A stretch of DNA of 64,000 nucleotides from Paratinospora sagittata (lineage: Eukaryota; Streptophyta; Magnoliopsida; Ranunculales; Menispermaceae), in the NCBI GenBank assembly GCA_035771175.1, contig CM069593.1, forward strand, positions 14,998,408 to 15,062,407, written 5' to 3'. A program made the position numbers and the translations under genes. The notes below the pieces were generated by a model that worked only from the letters and a program-made list of their open reading frames with translations, was not told the origin of the DNA and ran no database searches. Positions 32,251 through 45,128 of the stretch are shown here, one piece after another (positions within the stretch are counted from its first letter, which is position 1; the number at the start of each line of letters is the position of its first letter).

Positions 32251-35200
32251 GGGTTTGAGGATTCCTTGTTCTTAGTCTAATCCTCTTTGGGTAAGTTTTA
32301 TTATCTTATATTGTCATCCTTTGTTTCTTATTAAGAGATTATGTTGTTTTTAGAGTTTGATCAAGGAAAATTTGGCGGGGAGGCACATTCAATGTTACCT
32401 GTTGACTGAATGGTATAATGATAATAAAGGAGAAAAAAAATTGGAGAACGGCTATGAGGCCAATGTGTCCATAAAGTAGAATACAAGCAACGAATAAATA
32501 AAATATAGGAATTAAGGATTTGTGAGTACTCTATGGTGCCTCTCGAATTTTGTTTGTCAAATACAGTGGACAAACTTATTTGGGTCTTGCTGTCTTTATG
32601 GTCAGCATGCTCCATGTTGTTGCTTGCGGTGGAGTGAACTATTTCTTATTTTGTATTTTTTGGTTTTTATGAAAGTGTTCTTTTAAAAGATGTTTTATTA
32701 TCTGAAAACATGTTTACAGTGAAAAAAGAAGGAAAGTATTGATCTGATTCGTCTGCAAAATTCATACATTCTAATTGCAACAATTTTTGTGCTAAATCTC
32801 ATTTTTGGGATATTAAAATACACTATTTCATTGCTCCGAATGGTTTGAAATTAATTTTTTTCTGAAAATGCTTATTTTTTACTTCAAAATATCTTTTTTG
32901 CAGAACGACTTTCAAAATGAGAGAAATACTAGAAACGTCTTATAAAAAGATGCTTTCATTTAAAATGGAGCATCCTGACTAGAAAAATAGTAAGACAGTA
33001 AGTTTAATCCATATTTTGCAAATACACGTAGGGAGCCCACCATAGGGCTCTCAAAATTCCCATGGCTCAGATGAAGGTGTTAAACACTTAAACTATTAAG
33101 TTGGATGAGTGATAAAACAACTAAATGGTATAGTCAAGTTGAAATTGTTCTTGAGAGCCCACAGGTGGCACCAATGTTTGGTAAAATGATAGAGATTTAG
33201 ATGAGATGTTTATGTGAGAGTGATTTTAAAAAAATAAATAAATAAGAAAGAGACTAGATCATCGGAGTTATCAAAACATCTGTAGTGTTGAAATTGCAAG
33301 TTGAAGATATTAGGAGGTTATGATATAAATGCAAAAACTTACTAAAATTTGACTGTTGAGGAAAGACCTGTGCTCTTGATTATGTACATAGAGGCCTATG
33401 GAAAGTTGAAAGGAAAAGATAAGCTTTATAATCATGGTTTAGTTCCTTTAGGCTTTATTATGCTTCATAATGCTCAACGGTAGTCTATCAAATGCCTTGT
33501 CTTCTATTTGTCTGTGTAAGTGGGACATTTTCCATTGTAATTTTCCCCATTTCTGTGTAGGGTGGTGAAAGCAAATTTATTAGCAGTAACTGAGGGGGTG
33601 ATAATGGAGATTCTCTCTACTTTTTCTTCTTCTTTTTTCCCTTCTGCTTTGGCTTTTTTTTATTTTTGTTTGCTGGTTTGGGGGTTGAGGATGATGGTTT
33701 GTACTTTCCTGGGGAAAATGTCTTCCTTTCTGTATTTATTATGCCTTTTTCTGACATTGGTAGTGAAATTACAGACTACTTTTTTTCTCTCAGCTGTAAT
33801 TCTTGCAGCAGAAATTGCTATATCTTTGGCGTTTGCTAGTTGCATCAAAGCCCTTCTGAATACCTGTATGGTCATTGGCCAATGTCAACTGGCCAGAACA
33901 ATTAACAATCTGATAATCAAGGTTCAAATCAGAACCTTATTATATCTTGATTCTTTTCAAATGTGGAGTGAATTTTTGATGTCCAAGGTAAATCTTCTAT
34001 AGAAATCTGAGCTCATCCATGTGAATGAAATCTTGAGTTGAAGTTAAAAGAAACCATTTTATGTGTTTTTGGCTGGTCATATTGAACGAGTGGGATAAAG
34101 TTTCATGTTGTCATTATTGTAGTTCCACTCAAGTCAAAAATATTAAGAATATATTTCCAAGAGTTTCTTATAGTGTTGTTCTAAGGACTTGTTGAGTAAC
34201 CTCAAAAGGCTATTACAAATGCTTATCATTTAGCACAATGCTATAACATATATACTGCTCAATTTTTTTTTCTTCATTACATATCATGCTCTATAATTGT
34301 CCTTTTAATGTGAAACATGACATTGGTAGGAGGGGCCACATGTGCATACCTTACACGTTCACCTAGTATATTAGTAACATCTTGGATGGTCACATCGTTA
34401 GGATAGAACCCTCACGAACCCACATAAAAGCCTTGGATAGGATCCAAATTACCTGTAGATGAATCCATTCTGACAAGTGTGAATCATAAAGGGGTAGTTA
34501 CAAAACCCGCCAACTCAAGTTGAATCAGCAAGGTTTGGTTTGATATGGCATTGCCTTTAGGGTTGGTCAGTTGGAGTTTTATAGAAATTGCTGATATACT
34601 TGGGTCAGGTCATGGGTATTGATAAAGCAATTTCAAATTGACACGAACTTATTGATAATATCATAATGCATTAGTAAACACCTTAATTTATTTAGGTTAC
34701 TGAGCTTGAAAGTAAAGGAAAAGGAAAAGGAGTACTTTTTTTTTCAGAAAAAAAAGGTAGTTTACCCCACTTTTCCATGTTCAGGCCTTATCCAAAGCCT
34801 ACTTGGCAAATGGGTCTTGTTAGGGACCCTCAACAAAGGAGGCAACGCGTGGAAAGCTTCTCTCCCTCCTTTAAAGGATCCTCCGCCCGTCCCCTTTCTC
34901 GGCACATCTACATGGACAAGGACCCTCCTTTGTTTAGAGCCTATGCCCTTATTTTCTCTCTTTTTCTTTAGCAATCTTTTGAGTGAGTTAATTGTTAGAT
35001 AACCACTTGACATCATTCATATGTAGAGGTCTAATAATGTACATCAAGGTCTCACTAATACCCTCTTTCACATGCAGCATCACCGTATATGCGAAAAGCT
35101 AAAAGAGAGAGAGAGAGAGAGGAATATACAAATACAAAACATGCAAATGAAGAATATACAAATATGAAAGATGCAAACGACAAATATACTAATGTTAATA

Positions 35201-35301
35201 CTTAATAAAGAGACTTAACTTGAGAGATCGCTCACAAACCTAAGTTTTAAAAGCATATTAGGTAATCCTTACCTTAAGCTATCATTAATGTTAGTTATTT
35301 A
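32251..35301. other. Intergenic DNA, no supported gene
   Basis: A hydrophobic 146-codon open frame at 33562-34002 begins with GTG and has no recognisable domain. There is a GA-rich tract near 35102-35122. A short GC-richer block at about 34760-34960 is unexplained. Confidence 0.45.
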
Positions 35302-35313
35302 TTTTGAAAACAT

Positions 35314-35510
35314 GAAGGTGAGCCTTGGTGCAACGGTAAGAGTTGTCGCCCTATGTCCAAATAGTCATGGGTTTGAGTCGTGAAAACCTCTAGCTATGAA
35401 GAAGGGTAAGGCTACTTGCAATAGACCCAAAAGTGGTCCACCCTTTCTTAGGACCTTGTATGCCCGGAAGCTTTGTGCAACGGGTTGTTTTTTTTTTTTT
35501 TTTTTTTTTT
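35314..35510 (+). mobile_element. Au SINE (first of two)
   Basis: The body GTGAGCCTTGGTGCAACGG to TGCAACGGGTTG, followed by a T-run, matches the widespread angiosperm Au SINE, a tRNA-derived element ending in T rather than A. The box A region is GGTGCAACGGTAAGAG and the box B region GGGTTTGAGTC. The target duplication TTTTGAAAACAT is at 35302-35313 and, merged with the T tail, at 35507-35518. Confidence 0.9.
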
Positions 35511-35528
35511 GAAAACATATAAAATTTA

Positions 35529-35713
35529 GAAGGGGAACCTTGGGGTAATGGTAAGAGTTGTTGCCTTGTCCCATGTGGTCACTGGTTCGAATCATGGAAA
35601 CAAACTCTTGCATTGCGAGGTAAGGTTGAGTACAATAGACTCAACAGTGGTCCAACCCTTTCTAGGGACCCATGCATAGGTAGGAGCTTCATATTGGGTT
35701 GTCTTTTTTTGTA
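35529..35713 (+). mobile_element. Au SINE (second of two)
   Basis: A second Au SINE in the same orientation, GGGGAACCTTGGGGTAATGG to TTGGGTTGTCTTTTTTT, with box B TGGTTCGAATC. Its own target duplication ATAAAATTTA is at 35519-35528 and 35714-35723. The left duplication directly abuts that of the first SINE, so the second element inserted one step away from the first. Confidence 0.9.
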
Positions 35714-35723
35714 ATAAAATTTA

Positions 35724-38700
35724 ACGCTTAAACTCTTATGAGTTGTAACTTTAAAATGGTCTAGTCTGACTTGCTAAGGTTACGCAACAAGTAGGACTTA
35801 AACAACTTAATGAGTTGAATCAGACCTGACCAATCGGTTTGATCCAGTTCGACCATGGCTCAATTGGATATAATTGTCCATCTGTAATTTTGGATATCTT
35901 TGGGTGGATAGAATCTTCACCCAAATTTGGTGGGTGGGTGGGATTTGAGTTTGATCTAGAATTGATCCAAACTGAACTATGAGCACCTTTAGAATCAAAC
36001 TTAGGTACAGGTCCTAAAGGATAGACTTTTCACCCTGCCTGTATGTGGTAGAAATCCCAAATTCACCTTACATGATGATGCTGGTAATTTGATACCGTTA
36101 AGAGGGTGAAGGAGGAAACAGAAGAATGGTTGTACCAGACAATTAAATTATCAATCAATTCGGAGAGCTTTTGGGGACTGCACCAAAGTCACATCCTCTT
36201 CTTATAACAAACACATTAGAGAAAATACCAAATGATTTGGGTTTGAAACTCACAAGAGGCTCCCACCTCTCCAAAGTCAAAGTGCCCAATCTCTCCAAAT
36301 GAGCACTCATCCACCCACCAACCATTCTTGCCTTTGATGGTTGGATCTTTAAGCATAATAGATGGACATATAATTGTTTAGGTTCTTGAGTTGTAGCAAC
36401 TGTCAAGAAAGTTTGGCTCATCTCATGTTTGCACAACCATTATGCTGAAACTTAGGATTGTTTAATTGGTTGATTTAGGATTTTTTTTTTTTTTTTTGTT
36501 AGGTGTTCTTTCTACTATATATAAATATAATAAAGGTGGTTCTACCATGGTGTATGTATATCAGATGAAATTTGTTGACATTCTTTACATGACATAAGCT
36601 TGGTTATATATCTATTTAGAAAGTGGAATTCATCATCTCTCACTTCCATTCAAGTGTAGTTTCTTTCTACAAAGTATTAGTTATTAACATACAAATACGT
36701 GTTACCTTCCAACACTGTACTTGAATTCCTGACATTATGGATTTGAACTTACTTTGTTAAGCTATGAGTGGACAAAGAGATGATGAAGAGGGGGTGCAAT
36801 AATGCAACCTTTTTACTACTCAAAAAGCAAGAATTTCCCATCAGTCTCTATTACTCATTAAGAAAACAAATCTCTCACATCTCCGGACCATAATTGGGGA
36901 AAAGGGTGTTGAGTTCTTGTCATGATGCCATTTTTTTGTGGGACTAAGAATCTAAAAAAGTTTCAGATAAAAAAAAAAAAAAGTTCATTTGCAACCGCCT
37001 TTTTTCATTTATTGGGTAAATTCCATTTCTTAATCTTTTAAGTTTGTTGAGTTGTTACAGAAATTTTACTCGTAGAAGAGAGAAAAAGAGGGCATTAAGT
37101 TTTAGGTTTAGGTTTAGGTTGTGAAAGCTCTGTTTCTTCTGGTGTGATACCTACAGGGTATAGTACACATTATGCTAATTAGTATACTGTCTACTTTATT
37201 TTTATTATTGATTGATTTTCTTATGTAAACTATACACTGTCTACTTTTAATTAGTCACCTTGAAAGTGACTATCATTTCCTTTTGCCCAGCCTTATCTAA
37301 ATATATATATATATATATAAGAAAAGGGTTTGCTTCATGTCTTGTAGTAAGATCAAGTGTCTTCAATTTGTTCTTTGTTACTTTATAAAACATATTTTAT
37401 TGAAGTTCAAATTTGAGATTCTGATACAAATGTCGATAGATTAAATTTTAGTGTTTTGAAGATGCATTTTGTGTTGTATTTTATTTTAAATATTTTTGGT
37501 TGTGAGTTTTTTAGTTTTAAATATTTTTCTTTAAGAATAACATTAACTACAAAAGGTTTTTAATTACTAAAACAATAAAAAAAATAATTGTTTGTTAGCA
37601 AAATGAAAAGAAGCACGTGTTTCATTACGAGTATATAATGGTCTGAGAGGGTTCTGACAGAACTACCAAAAATGTCACATAATGCACCGTCCGCACAAGT
37701 CGAGCAAATGGACGGTCGTGATTATTTAATCAAAGTTGACCTTTAACAGGATTGACTGACTGTTACAGGGGTGGGGGGCCCCACTAGTCGTGATCCATAT
37801 ATGCCTTGGAAGTAGGAAGGACTCTACGTATGCTATTTGCTAGGCACTGGCCATAAGGCCCATAACGTGGTCCACCACAAATACAGTAGGTCAAGTTCAT
37901 TGCACATGTGTCCTTTTAAATTCTGACACGTGCCTCCCTCTTACACGTGTCCTATTTTCACAAAGCTAGACATAGTGCCCGTGTGGGGACTACTTCATGA
38001 CCTTTATGACAAAAATTCGGTAGAAGTACGGCAATGAATCCACGACCACTGTTCTTTTTTCTGTATATATATATATTTTTTGTTCCTCACTATAACTATA
38101 ATTTTTATCTTATAATGCTTAATATTTTTTTCACAATTCAAAAAAAAAAAAAAAAAATTCTACCTTGCCATATGCAATAATACAATTTTTATTAAAATAT
38201 TACTATACGGGCATCAAATGATATTGTTATAATATTATGTGTATTGTGTGACTTTGATTTAAGGGATGTCTAAGATAGATCTTGTTTGGGATAATTTATG
38301 TGATTAGAACGAAAAATATTTTTTAAAAGCAATTGCGAATCAGAGAAGCTGGTGACAAAGTGTTTTGTTAAAATATTAAAAATTATATTTTCTTGCTGTA
38401 AACGTTGGTTGTCCAAACATCTTAGTTATTATGTTTCGTGAAAATTTTTGTCGAGCACCGCTACTGAATCGCTTAACCAAACAGGGCCATAAAGTGATAC
38501 ATTTCCCAATCGTCACTAATAAAAAATTCAACCAATCTATCAAATTTAACACTATTTTTTTTGCATTTGAAATATAAAAAAGTTTATTAATTGTCCATTC
38601 ATCCGCTTTCAATACCTACAAACCACCTAACAGTAATATTTTTTTAAAAATTAATAATTAATTACGCACTCTATTTCCTATGTCCTACCACAAAAACTTA

Positions 38701-41345
38701 AGCTTACAAATGAAAAGTATAATTAGTATTAGAAAGCTTCTCATAATAATCATTTTTTACATTTAAAAAAACAATTTTGAATTATTAAATGAATAGCGTC
38801 TATGATGAACTTAGGCTTCCACCAATCATCATTAAGAAGAAATCCAACCAATCATGTCAAATTTGCACTTCTTTTTTGACAAGAACAATCAAAATACTGT
38901 ATATGTATTCCAATTTCCATTTTTTATCATTTTCTCCACGTGGAGCTCGTGGATTAGTCGGTGAACCAGTTTCAAAGTTCTCTTTCACCCTCTGCGTGCC
39001 ATTGGATTCATCCAAAGTATATCCGGAAGACCGTCCGATCAATGGGCCCAAACTCTCCCAATACCACGTAAGTGCGACGTCGTAGAGCACCGGATCACGA
39101 AACCCTAGTGCTTGCCATCTCATGTTCTCCATGCGACAAACGATAAGATTGGGCGACGCCTGCAGTTTCGTATTTAATTATCCAATTAGAAAGCGACAGG
39201 AGTGGGGCGTCGCGTATGACTTCATGCTGCCGCGCACTACGGAATCATTATATTTTTCATTTTTTAAAAAATAATATATGCCGCGTGAATCGTGCCTGAC
39301 CGTCAGATTTAGGCTCTAAATTGCTTTATTCGATGAACTGCTGTGGTGGTGGTGGTGGTGTTGGGGCACGCGACCGATGGTGCACGCGCGAACGTGAGTT
39401 GGTCCACCCGCGCTTGAAAGGGCAAGCCAGGTGTGAGCGAGAAACTCTTCTTGGCGTTTTTGGGGAACCAAAAGGGGAATCTTTCCATTTATGGTAAGAA
39501 GAAGAAATTAGGTTAGGTTCCTGCCACCACCACCACCCAACCGCCGGACCTATTTATTTGTTTATTAAAGCTAAATGTTTATTTATTTAATTTATTGAAG
39601 CTGAATATGTTGTCACTGTCATTTGGAACAATAGGAGCTGTGTCTTCTCTATGTTAGTCGTCTTAGTCAAGCTATAATTAGTCTTGAAATATTGATATGA
39701 ATATTTCTTTTTTCAAGAAATTATAATTTATTTTAGAAATATAAGGCCCATTTGGATTATGATTTGGATAATGTTGTATTTTTTTTTTTTTATGGTGGTA
39801 AGAACTAGTTTTCATATATATCAACTAATCTCCCTTTGACAATACCGTCTACAAAAACTGTACTCTTGTTCAATTTAAAAACTTGAACTTAGGAACTCTG
39901 ACTTACAAGTTAAACAACTCATTTAGTATATATCTCAATATTTAGTCTATGGACGAAAGGCATCTTTAGAATTAATTTTTTATTCTTATTTATTTTATTT
40001 TTTAAAAAAATAAGACTTTTACTATTGATTTGTGCTTCAAATATATTGATTTGTATTCAAATATTTTCAATGTTTCACATTGGCCCATTTGGAAAAAAAA
40101 TTTAAAAATATTTTTAGAGTAAAAATACTTTTAAAAATATTTGATAATATTTATTTTTAACTAAATTACAGTGAGAAAAAATATTTTTTGCTTTCAGAAA
40201 AAGGTGGGAGTGATCAGCTTTTTTCAAAAACATTTTTTTCTAAAAGTGTTTAACGAAAAAACACATTTAAAAAAGTTTTTCAAACAGATTAATTTCTAAA
40301 ATCTTTTTTATTTTTTAGATTATGTTTGGGTGTTTGAATCAAGGAATCAAACACAACTTTCTAGCTTTATCTTTGAAGGTTAATTAAGGTGTTAAATGAG
40401 TTACTTTTTTTCTCTTTTACACGGAATGTGGATTAGTTGCATTTGATTGGCTTGGAGAGTTTGATTAACTTAAGGTACGTGCAAATTGGTCTAAGACACA
40501 CCACATAACTATAGAAAAAAGTAATAATATTAAAATGACTTCCTTTGTATTAAAAAATAAAAATAAAAATGTATTATTTTTGCACATAATACTAATTGAT
40601 TGGTGTCCGCATTAGCTAATTTCAAAATAATTAGGATAAACTATCAAATATTCAGCTTGTACGATCGTTGAATATTTATTGATTTAGATTGATGGTAATA
40701 TCCTAAATTGCTGTCTTTTATATGATTTAATGAGGTTTGCTTTGGTTATAATTAATATTTTTTTTGTGATAACGACACCCCCAATAAGTTTTATAAGCTC
40801 TAAGACGAATTAAAGGAGAATATTAGTTAGGTTTTGTACTTTTCATTATCAATTTCAGATTAAAAACTAGGAGCCAAACTTTCCTTGACTTTTTTAATAA
40901 AAATTATTTACTATACAACAAATTCATAACTATTATTTAATTTATTTTATATTTTAAAAAAGTTAAATCTTTTTTAAAGAATTCATAAAAAAATGTGGGT
41001 ATGAGACAAAAAAAAAAAAAAAACAACTTCGAAGCCATTTTGTCTTGGCAAATAAACAAAGGATCTTAAGGTAAGATTACACGTGACAACTTGTGATTAG
41101 TTTAATTAATCAACCTTAGATTCATCAATCTCTCTTCAAGTACAAGTAAGGACCTTCTTCTTTATTAAATATTAATTCAATTAAAAAACACAACACTTTT
41201 GCTGTTCTTAGATAATTAGGATCACATTAATCTCGAAGAGTATCTTAATACACAGTTATATAGTCATCAATTACAACAATAACTACGTATTCAAACCCCT
41301 TTGCGTCATTCTTGAATTGTCTACGTCTAAAGGCTAAGTTTTTAA
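35724..41345. other. Gene-poor intergenic stretch (5.6 kb)
   Basis: No supported gene. T and A homopolymer runs are frequent. Region 37600-38060 looks promoter-like, with two G-boxes. A (GGT)n is near 39342-39360. Region 39000-39260 is locally GC-richer but has no convincing reading frame. MITE-like motifs such as GGCCCATTTGGA recur at 39746 and 40083 without definable ends. Confidence 0.45.
37927..37949. promoter_or_regulatory. Paired G-boxes (CACGTG) without an adjacent gene
   Basis: CACGTG at 37927-37932 and 37944-37949, within GACACGTGCC and TACACGTGTCC, separated by 11 bp. Paired ABRE-like G-boxes are typical of ABA or light-responsive promoters. No gene follows within reach, so this may be a relic promoter or coincidence. 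Confidence 0.3.
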
Positions 41346-41527
41346 AGAGTAATGTTATATATACATTATTTGTCAATGTCATTTTTTACGTTGGTACCTA
41401 GTTTTTGTTTGATATTTTAAGAATGTACGTATATTTAAAATATTATATAATACACGCACATCCTTAAAATATTTAAAAGAGTTAAATGTAAAGGGCGTTG
41501 ACACACAACATACATAAAACATTTTTC
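41346..41527. mobile_element. MITE related to the one in the laccase intron
   Basis: The left end AGAGTAATGTTATATATAC matches the right end of the 24326-24523 element, and the right end, reverse-complemented, GAAAAATGTTTTATGTATG matches its left end. It is therefore the same family in opposite orientation. Inner motifs GTCAATGTCATTTTTTACG and GGGCGTTGACA are shared. The target duplication is not clear. Confidence 0.65.
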
Positions 41528-41614
41528 CATTTGAAACAAAATCCATCTTTTTATTAATGATGTGAATTTGTGATATCTCAATAAAAGCAATAGAAAATAT
41601 AAGAACTAACCAAG

Positions 41615-41690
41615 TATATATATTTAATAATGTTAAATTGATTGAGGTATATATATATATATATTTAATAATATTAAATTAATTGAGGTA
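41615..41690 (+). repeat. Short tandem duplication with (TA)n
   Basis: TTTAATAATGTTAAATTGATTGAGGTA is repeated with small changes, each copy preceded by a TA run. Confidence 0.75.
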
Positions 41691-42370
41691 TTGTACTGCA
41701 ATGTGCATTGCATCGCCTCTTTTCAGATTGCTATGAGTCATCCATTTAACACGTGATTCAATGCATATCTAAAGTGTTGAGATCGATGATGTAGCTTGTA
41801 TTATAATACACTCCCCAGTGTTTGAAACATTACTCGTATATATATTTTAAAGATTGTTCATTGGGTTGATGGCTAACCACATAAAAACATAAAACATTTT
41901 TCACAATAGAAGCATTTTGAATCAAATAAAGGAGAAAAAGTATTTTGTTTACATTAATTTGATGATAATAATCATATCCAATATATGAAGTGAACTTTAA
42001 ATGATAATTAGTTCGTATAGTCCTCGTTCGTGTCTCTTATGCCCTTTAGTCTTTGTCGTTTTCTTAGCCTTACTGAGGGATTTCGATTTCTTCTAGCCCC
42101 AATATCAAAATCTTCTGATTTTGTATCAGCACTTAAAAAAATAAAAATGATTAGTACAGACATTTTGAGCACTTATTTTCAAAACATGACTTACTATTTT
42201 GGATATATACTAATATATTTAATAAGTTGTGTGATATATATTATGACACTTAGACTAAATTTATAATGAAAAAAAAAGACATAATTAATAATATTAACAA
42301 AGAGAGAAACAAATAAATAATTGTAATGATTGTGAAAAGGAGTGAACTTCAAGCCTCTTGACAATAATAA

Positions 42371-42420
42371 AACTCTGATACCATATTGAAAACTGTTTAA
42401 CCTTAAAAGGTGAAATGTTA
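42371..42420 (-). mobile_element. LTR/TRIM remnant with tRNA-Met primer site
   Basis: On the minus strand CAGTTTTCAATA is followed by TGGTATCAGAGTT (42371-42383). This matches the initiator tRNA-Met primer-binding site of plant LTR retrotransposons next to a decayed LTR end. The remainder of the element is not recognisable. Confidence 0.45.
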
Positions 42421-42443
42421 TATGGCTTTCAAGTAAAAGCCTA

Positions 42444-42445
<2 letters not shown>

Positions 42446-42508
<63 letters not shown>
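42446..42508. repeat. (TA)n microsatellite
   Basis: About 30 uninterrupted TA units. Confidence 0.97.
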
Positions 42509-42510
<2 letters not shown>

Positions 42511-42951
42511 TCGAATTAGTAGAGAGAGGTTGGGAACGGGGAGTGCTTGGGTTGTGATTGGTTGGGTGATTGGACCCACGTAGACACTCTCTCTCAAAGC
42601 GCACCAACAAACACTCCAAATAATTGGTGATAGGAAATTACTTTTATATTTCAAAGCTCTGCTGTGAGTAGCGAGATCATAAAGGAGACATAAAATTAAA
42701 TTATTATTATTTTTTTTAATCTTCCTTTATTTTTTTCTTTTTAATAATTAATTACTTTTTTATTTTATTTTATGGGTTATTCGGTGGTCCCGCACCACCA
42801 TAGCAGCATGTCTGACTTTATTGGTCACTTCTCATATGTAGCCCATTTATCAAAGTCCCATTATGCTCTCTAATTAATGTGAACTATTAATTTCTCAGCA
42901 TATAATGTTTTTTTTTTTTTGCAGCAAAAGCATATAATGTATTTTGTTGGG

Positions 42952-42954
<3 letters not shown>

Positions 42955-43011
<57 letters not shown>
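42955..43011. repeat. (TA)n microsatellite
   Basis: About 28 TA units, 450 bp from the preceding array. Confidence 0.97.
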
Positions 43012-43024
<13 letters not shown>

Positions 43025-43357
43025 TTTTTCTGCCCCTTTTTTCTACTTTTTTTCCTTTTTGAAAAAAAAAAAGCACCCTTTTTAGAGAAGCTTGAAAAAT
43101 TGATTGAAAAAAGAAAAAGAAAGAGGGAAAATATCTACTAGACTAGTAGATTAGATAACATGTATTTGTAGGATGCAAAAACAATATTGATTCTTTAGTT
43201 TAATCTCTTCTTCTTGTTTAGACAACTTGAAAATATTTGTGGTAGGTTTGAATGCAAGTTTTGTTTTGAACATTTTAAGAAGATTTTGAATGGAATGCTC
43301 TCCTAAGCTAGATTTAGGTGGCCATCATTTGAATGCATTGGTTATTAATATTCATTC

Positions 43358-43693
43358 CTTTTTTTACTAGAAACAACGCGTCCTTAAGTCTCGTATCTGT
43401 ACTAGTGAGGTGTTAGGTCTTTTAAGAACCTATTAATTCTCGTACCAACCGATTGACAAGATGGTCCCTCCCTCAAGGCCTCCCACAGTCAACCAAGTTT
43501 ATAAATGTGTCTCTTAAGGGTTTGAGTGTGATATTTCTTTTCTTAAGGGACCTACGCAATGGAAGCCTTTAACTTGATAAAGTGTCTCACAAACGTACTT
43601 ATTGATCTCCCGGCCCCTTGCTCTAACTCAAACTTTCAACCACCCTCTGAAATAAACCTCGAAGCTTGACCACTGTGCCAACGCGCCGTCGGG
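43358..43693 (-). mobile_element. tRNA-derived SINE, about 336 bp
   Basis: Read on the minus strand, box A TTGGCACAGTGG (43670-43681) is followed by a box B-like GTTTGAGTT (43625-43633), a GC-richer body and a short A tail (plus-strand T7 at about 43359-43365). A perfect 10-bp target duplication, ATATTCATTC, lies at 43348-43357 and 43694-43703. The body differs from the Au SINEs and from the element at 2257-2713. Confidence 0.85.
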
Positions 43694-43703
43694 ATATTCA
43701 TTC

Positions 43704-45083
43704 TCATTTCACATTTTGCTAAAACTGTTTTCATTCATGAAAATTGGACAATTATTCATTTTTATTATAATTTTTTTAATATAAATAAATGTTTTCTTTT
43801 CCATTGGAGAAAATATAAGAGAGCTAGAAGCTACAAACTTTTTTGGGCGACCAAACCTTATTCCATGGATTTTGCCTCTACAAAAAAAAAAAAAAAAAAG
43901 AGGATTGATTTATTCATTAATTCAACTCAATAAAAGCCTTTTCTCAACTACTACCATAAATACACTTCATTTACTCTTCTCATTATACTTCTATATTAAG
44001 ACAAGTATTTTTATATTTTTAGTTATTTGTATTCATATAAGGTTTAAAAAAATTATCACTGTAAAACCAGCTTTCCCCACTCTGCTCTATTAAAAATAAG
44101 TCATATAAATAAAAGAATATATAAAAATTCCGAGAACTAATTATAATTAAGTAGAGTAAACTATTAAAATACTAATTAACTCATTGATATAAAGAACAAA
44201 TCAGCCAACATAGAGATAATGTAATTGGTAAAAATGTGACTTTAAAACCTAAAGATTTATAGGTTCAACTCTTACCAGTGTTTCTTCTTAAAAGGTGAGG
44301 AAGATTAATAGGTAAGGAACGCGATGATACATCTTTAAGAATATAGTATAATGATGGAATTAGTTATATAACTGACTACTAATATTATTTTTTCTTTAAA
44401 AAAAAAAAGTTAAAATCCAATACATGTGAAAAAAAAATACAGCTAACTAAATTCAAACGAAAAGAACAAAATAAACATTTTAAGTTAATTTTTAAAAAGT
44501 AGAAATAAAAAATATAATACAATTCGTCTTCATACCTATTCATAAATTCATAATGAACTAGTCAGCTTGACTAATCATTTTATAGGTAGGTCAAATTAGA
44601 GTTTCTAGAGTTAAATTCAGCATTAATTATACATCTAACGTGTATAATTGTTTGTAACTTTCCAAATCACATACATAGTACTTTCTATAATTCCAAAACA
44701 TATATTTTACGTATTATCCTTCCATATTTACATAAATTTAATTAAATATACGTTATCTATAGATTTGTATGTAAACATTTAACATTATACATGTCAACTT
44801 TCTATAAATGGCACACCTCTTAAACACATATGTAACCATTTTACCAAGGCCAATATTTCCAATACGGTACCAAGTACTACCAATGCAACCCATAACGAAA
44901 GTAATGGTTGCTAAAAACAATTATTATCATAAAAACGTTTCAAAAATACATATTCACTCTTAAATTTTTTTTTATTACCTGTTTTCAAAGGTCGGGGAAG
45001 TGTCGTCTTTTTTTTATAAATTAGACTGATCATTTCAGACTTAAACATTACATAACCGTTTGGACTGACTTTAAAAATTTATT

Positions 45084-45128
<45 letters not shown>

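Noticed and set aside
33001..33200. Possible gene on the strength of longer words between T runs
   Set aside because: All frames are interrupted and no domain is seen.
33562..34002. 146-codon hydrophobic plus-strand frame as a membrane protein gene
   Set aside because: It begins with GTG, has T-rich low-complexity coding, no splice or promoter context and no family resemblance.
35324..35395. Genuine tRNA genes at the SINE heads
   Set aside because: Pol III boxes are present but no cloverleaf or acceptor stem is evident; the bodies, tails and target duplications mark SINEs.
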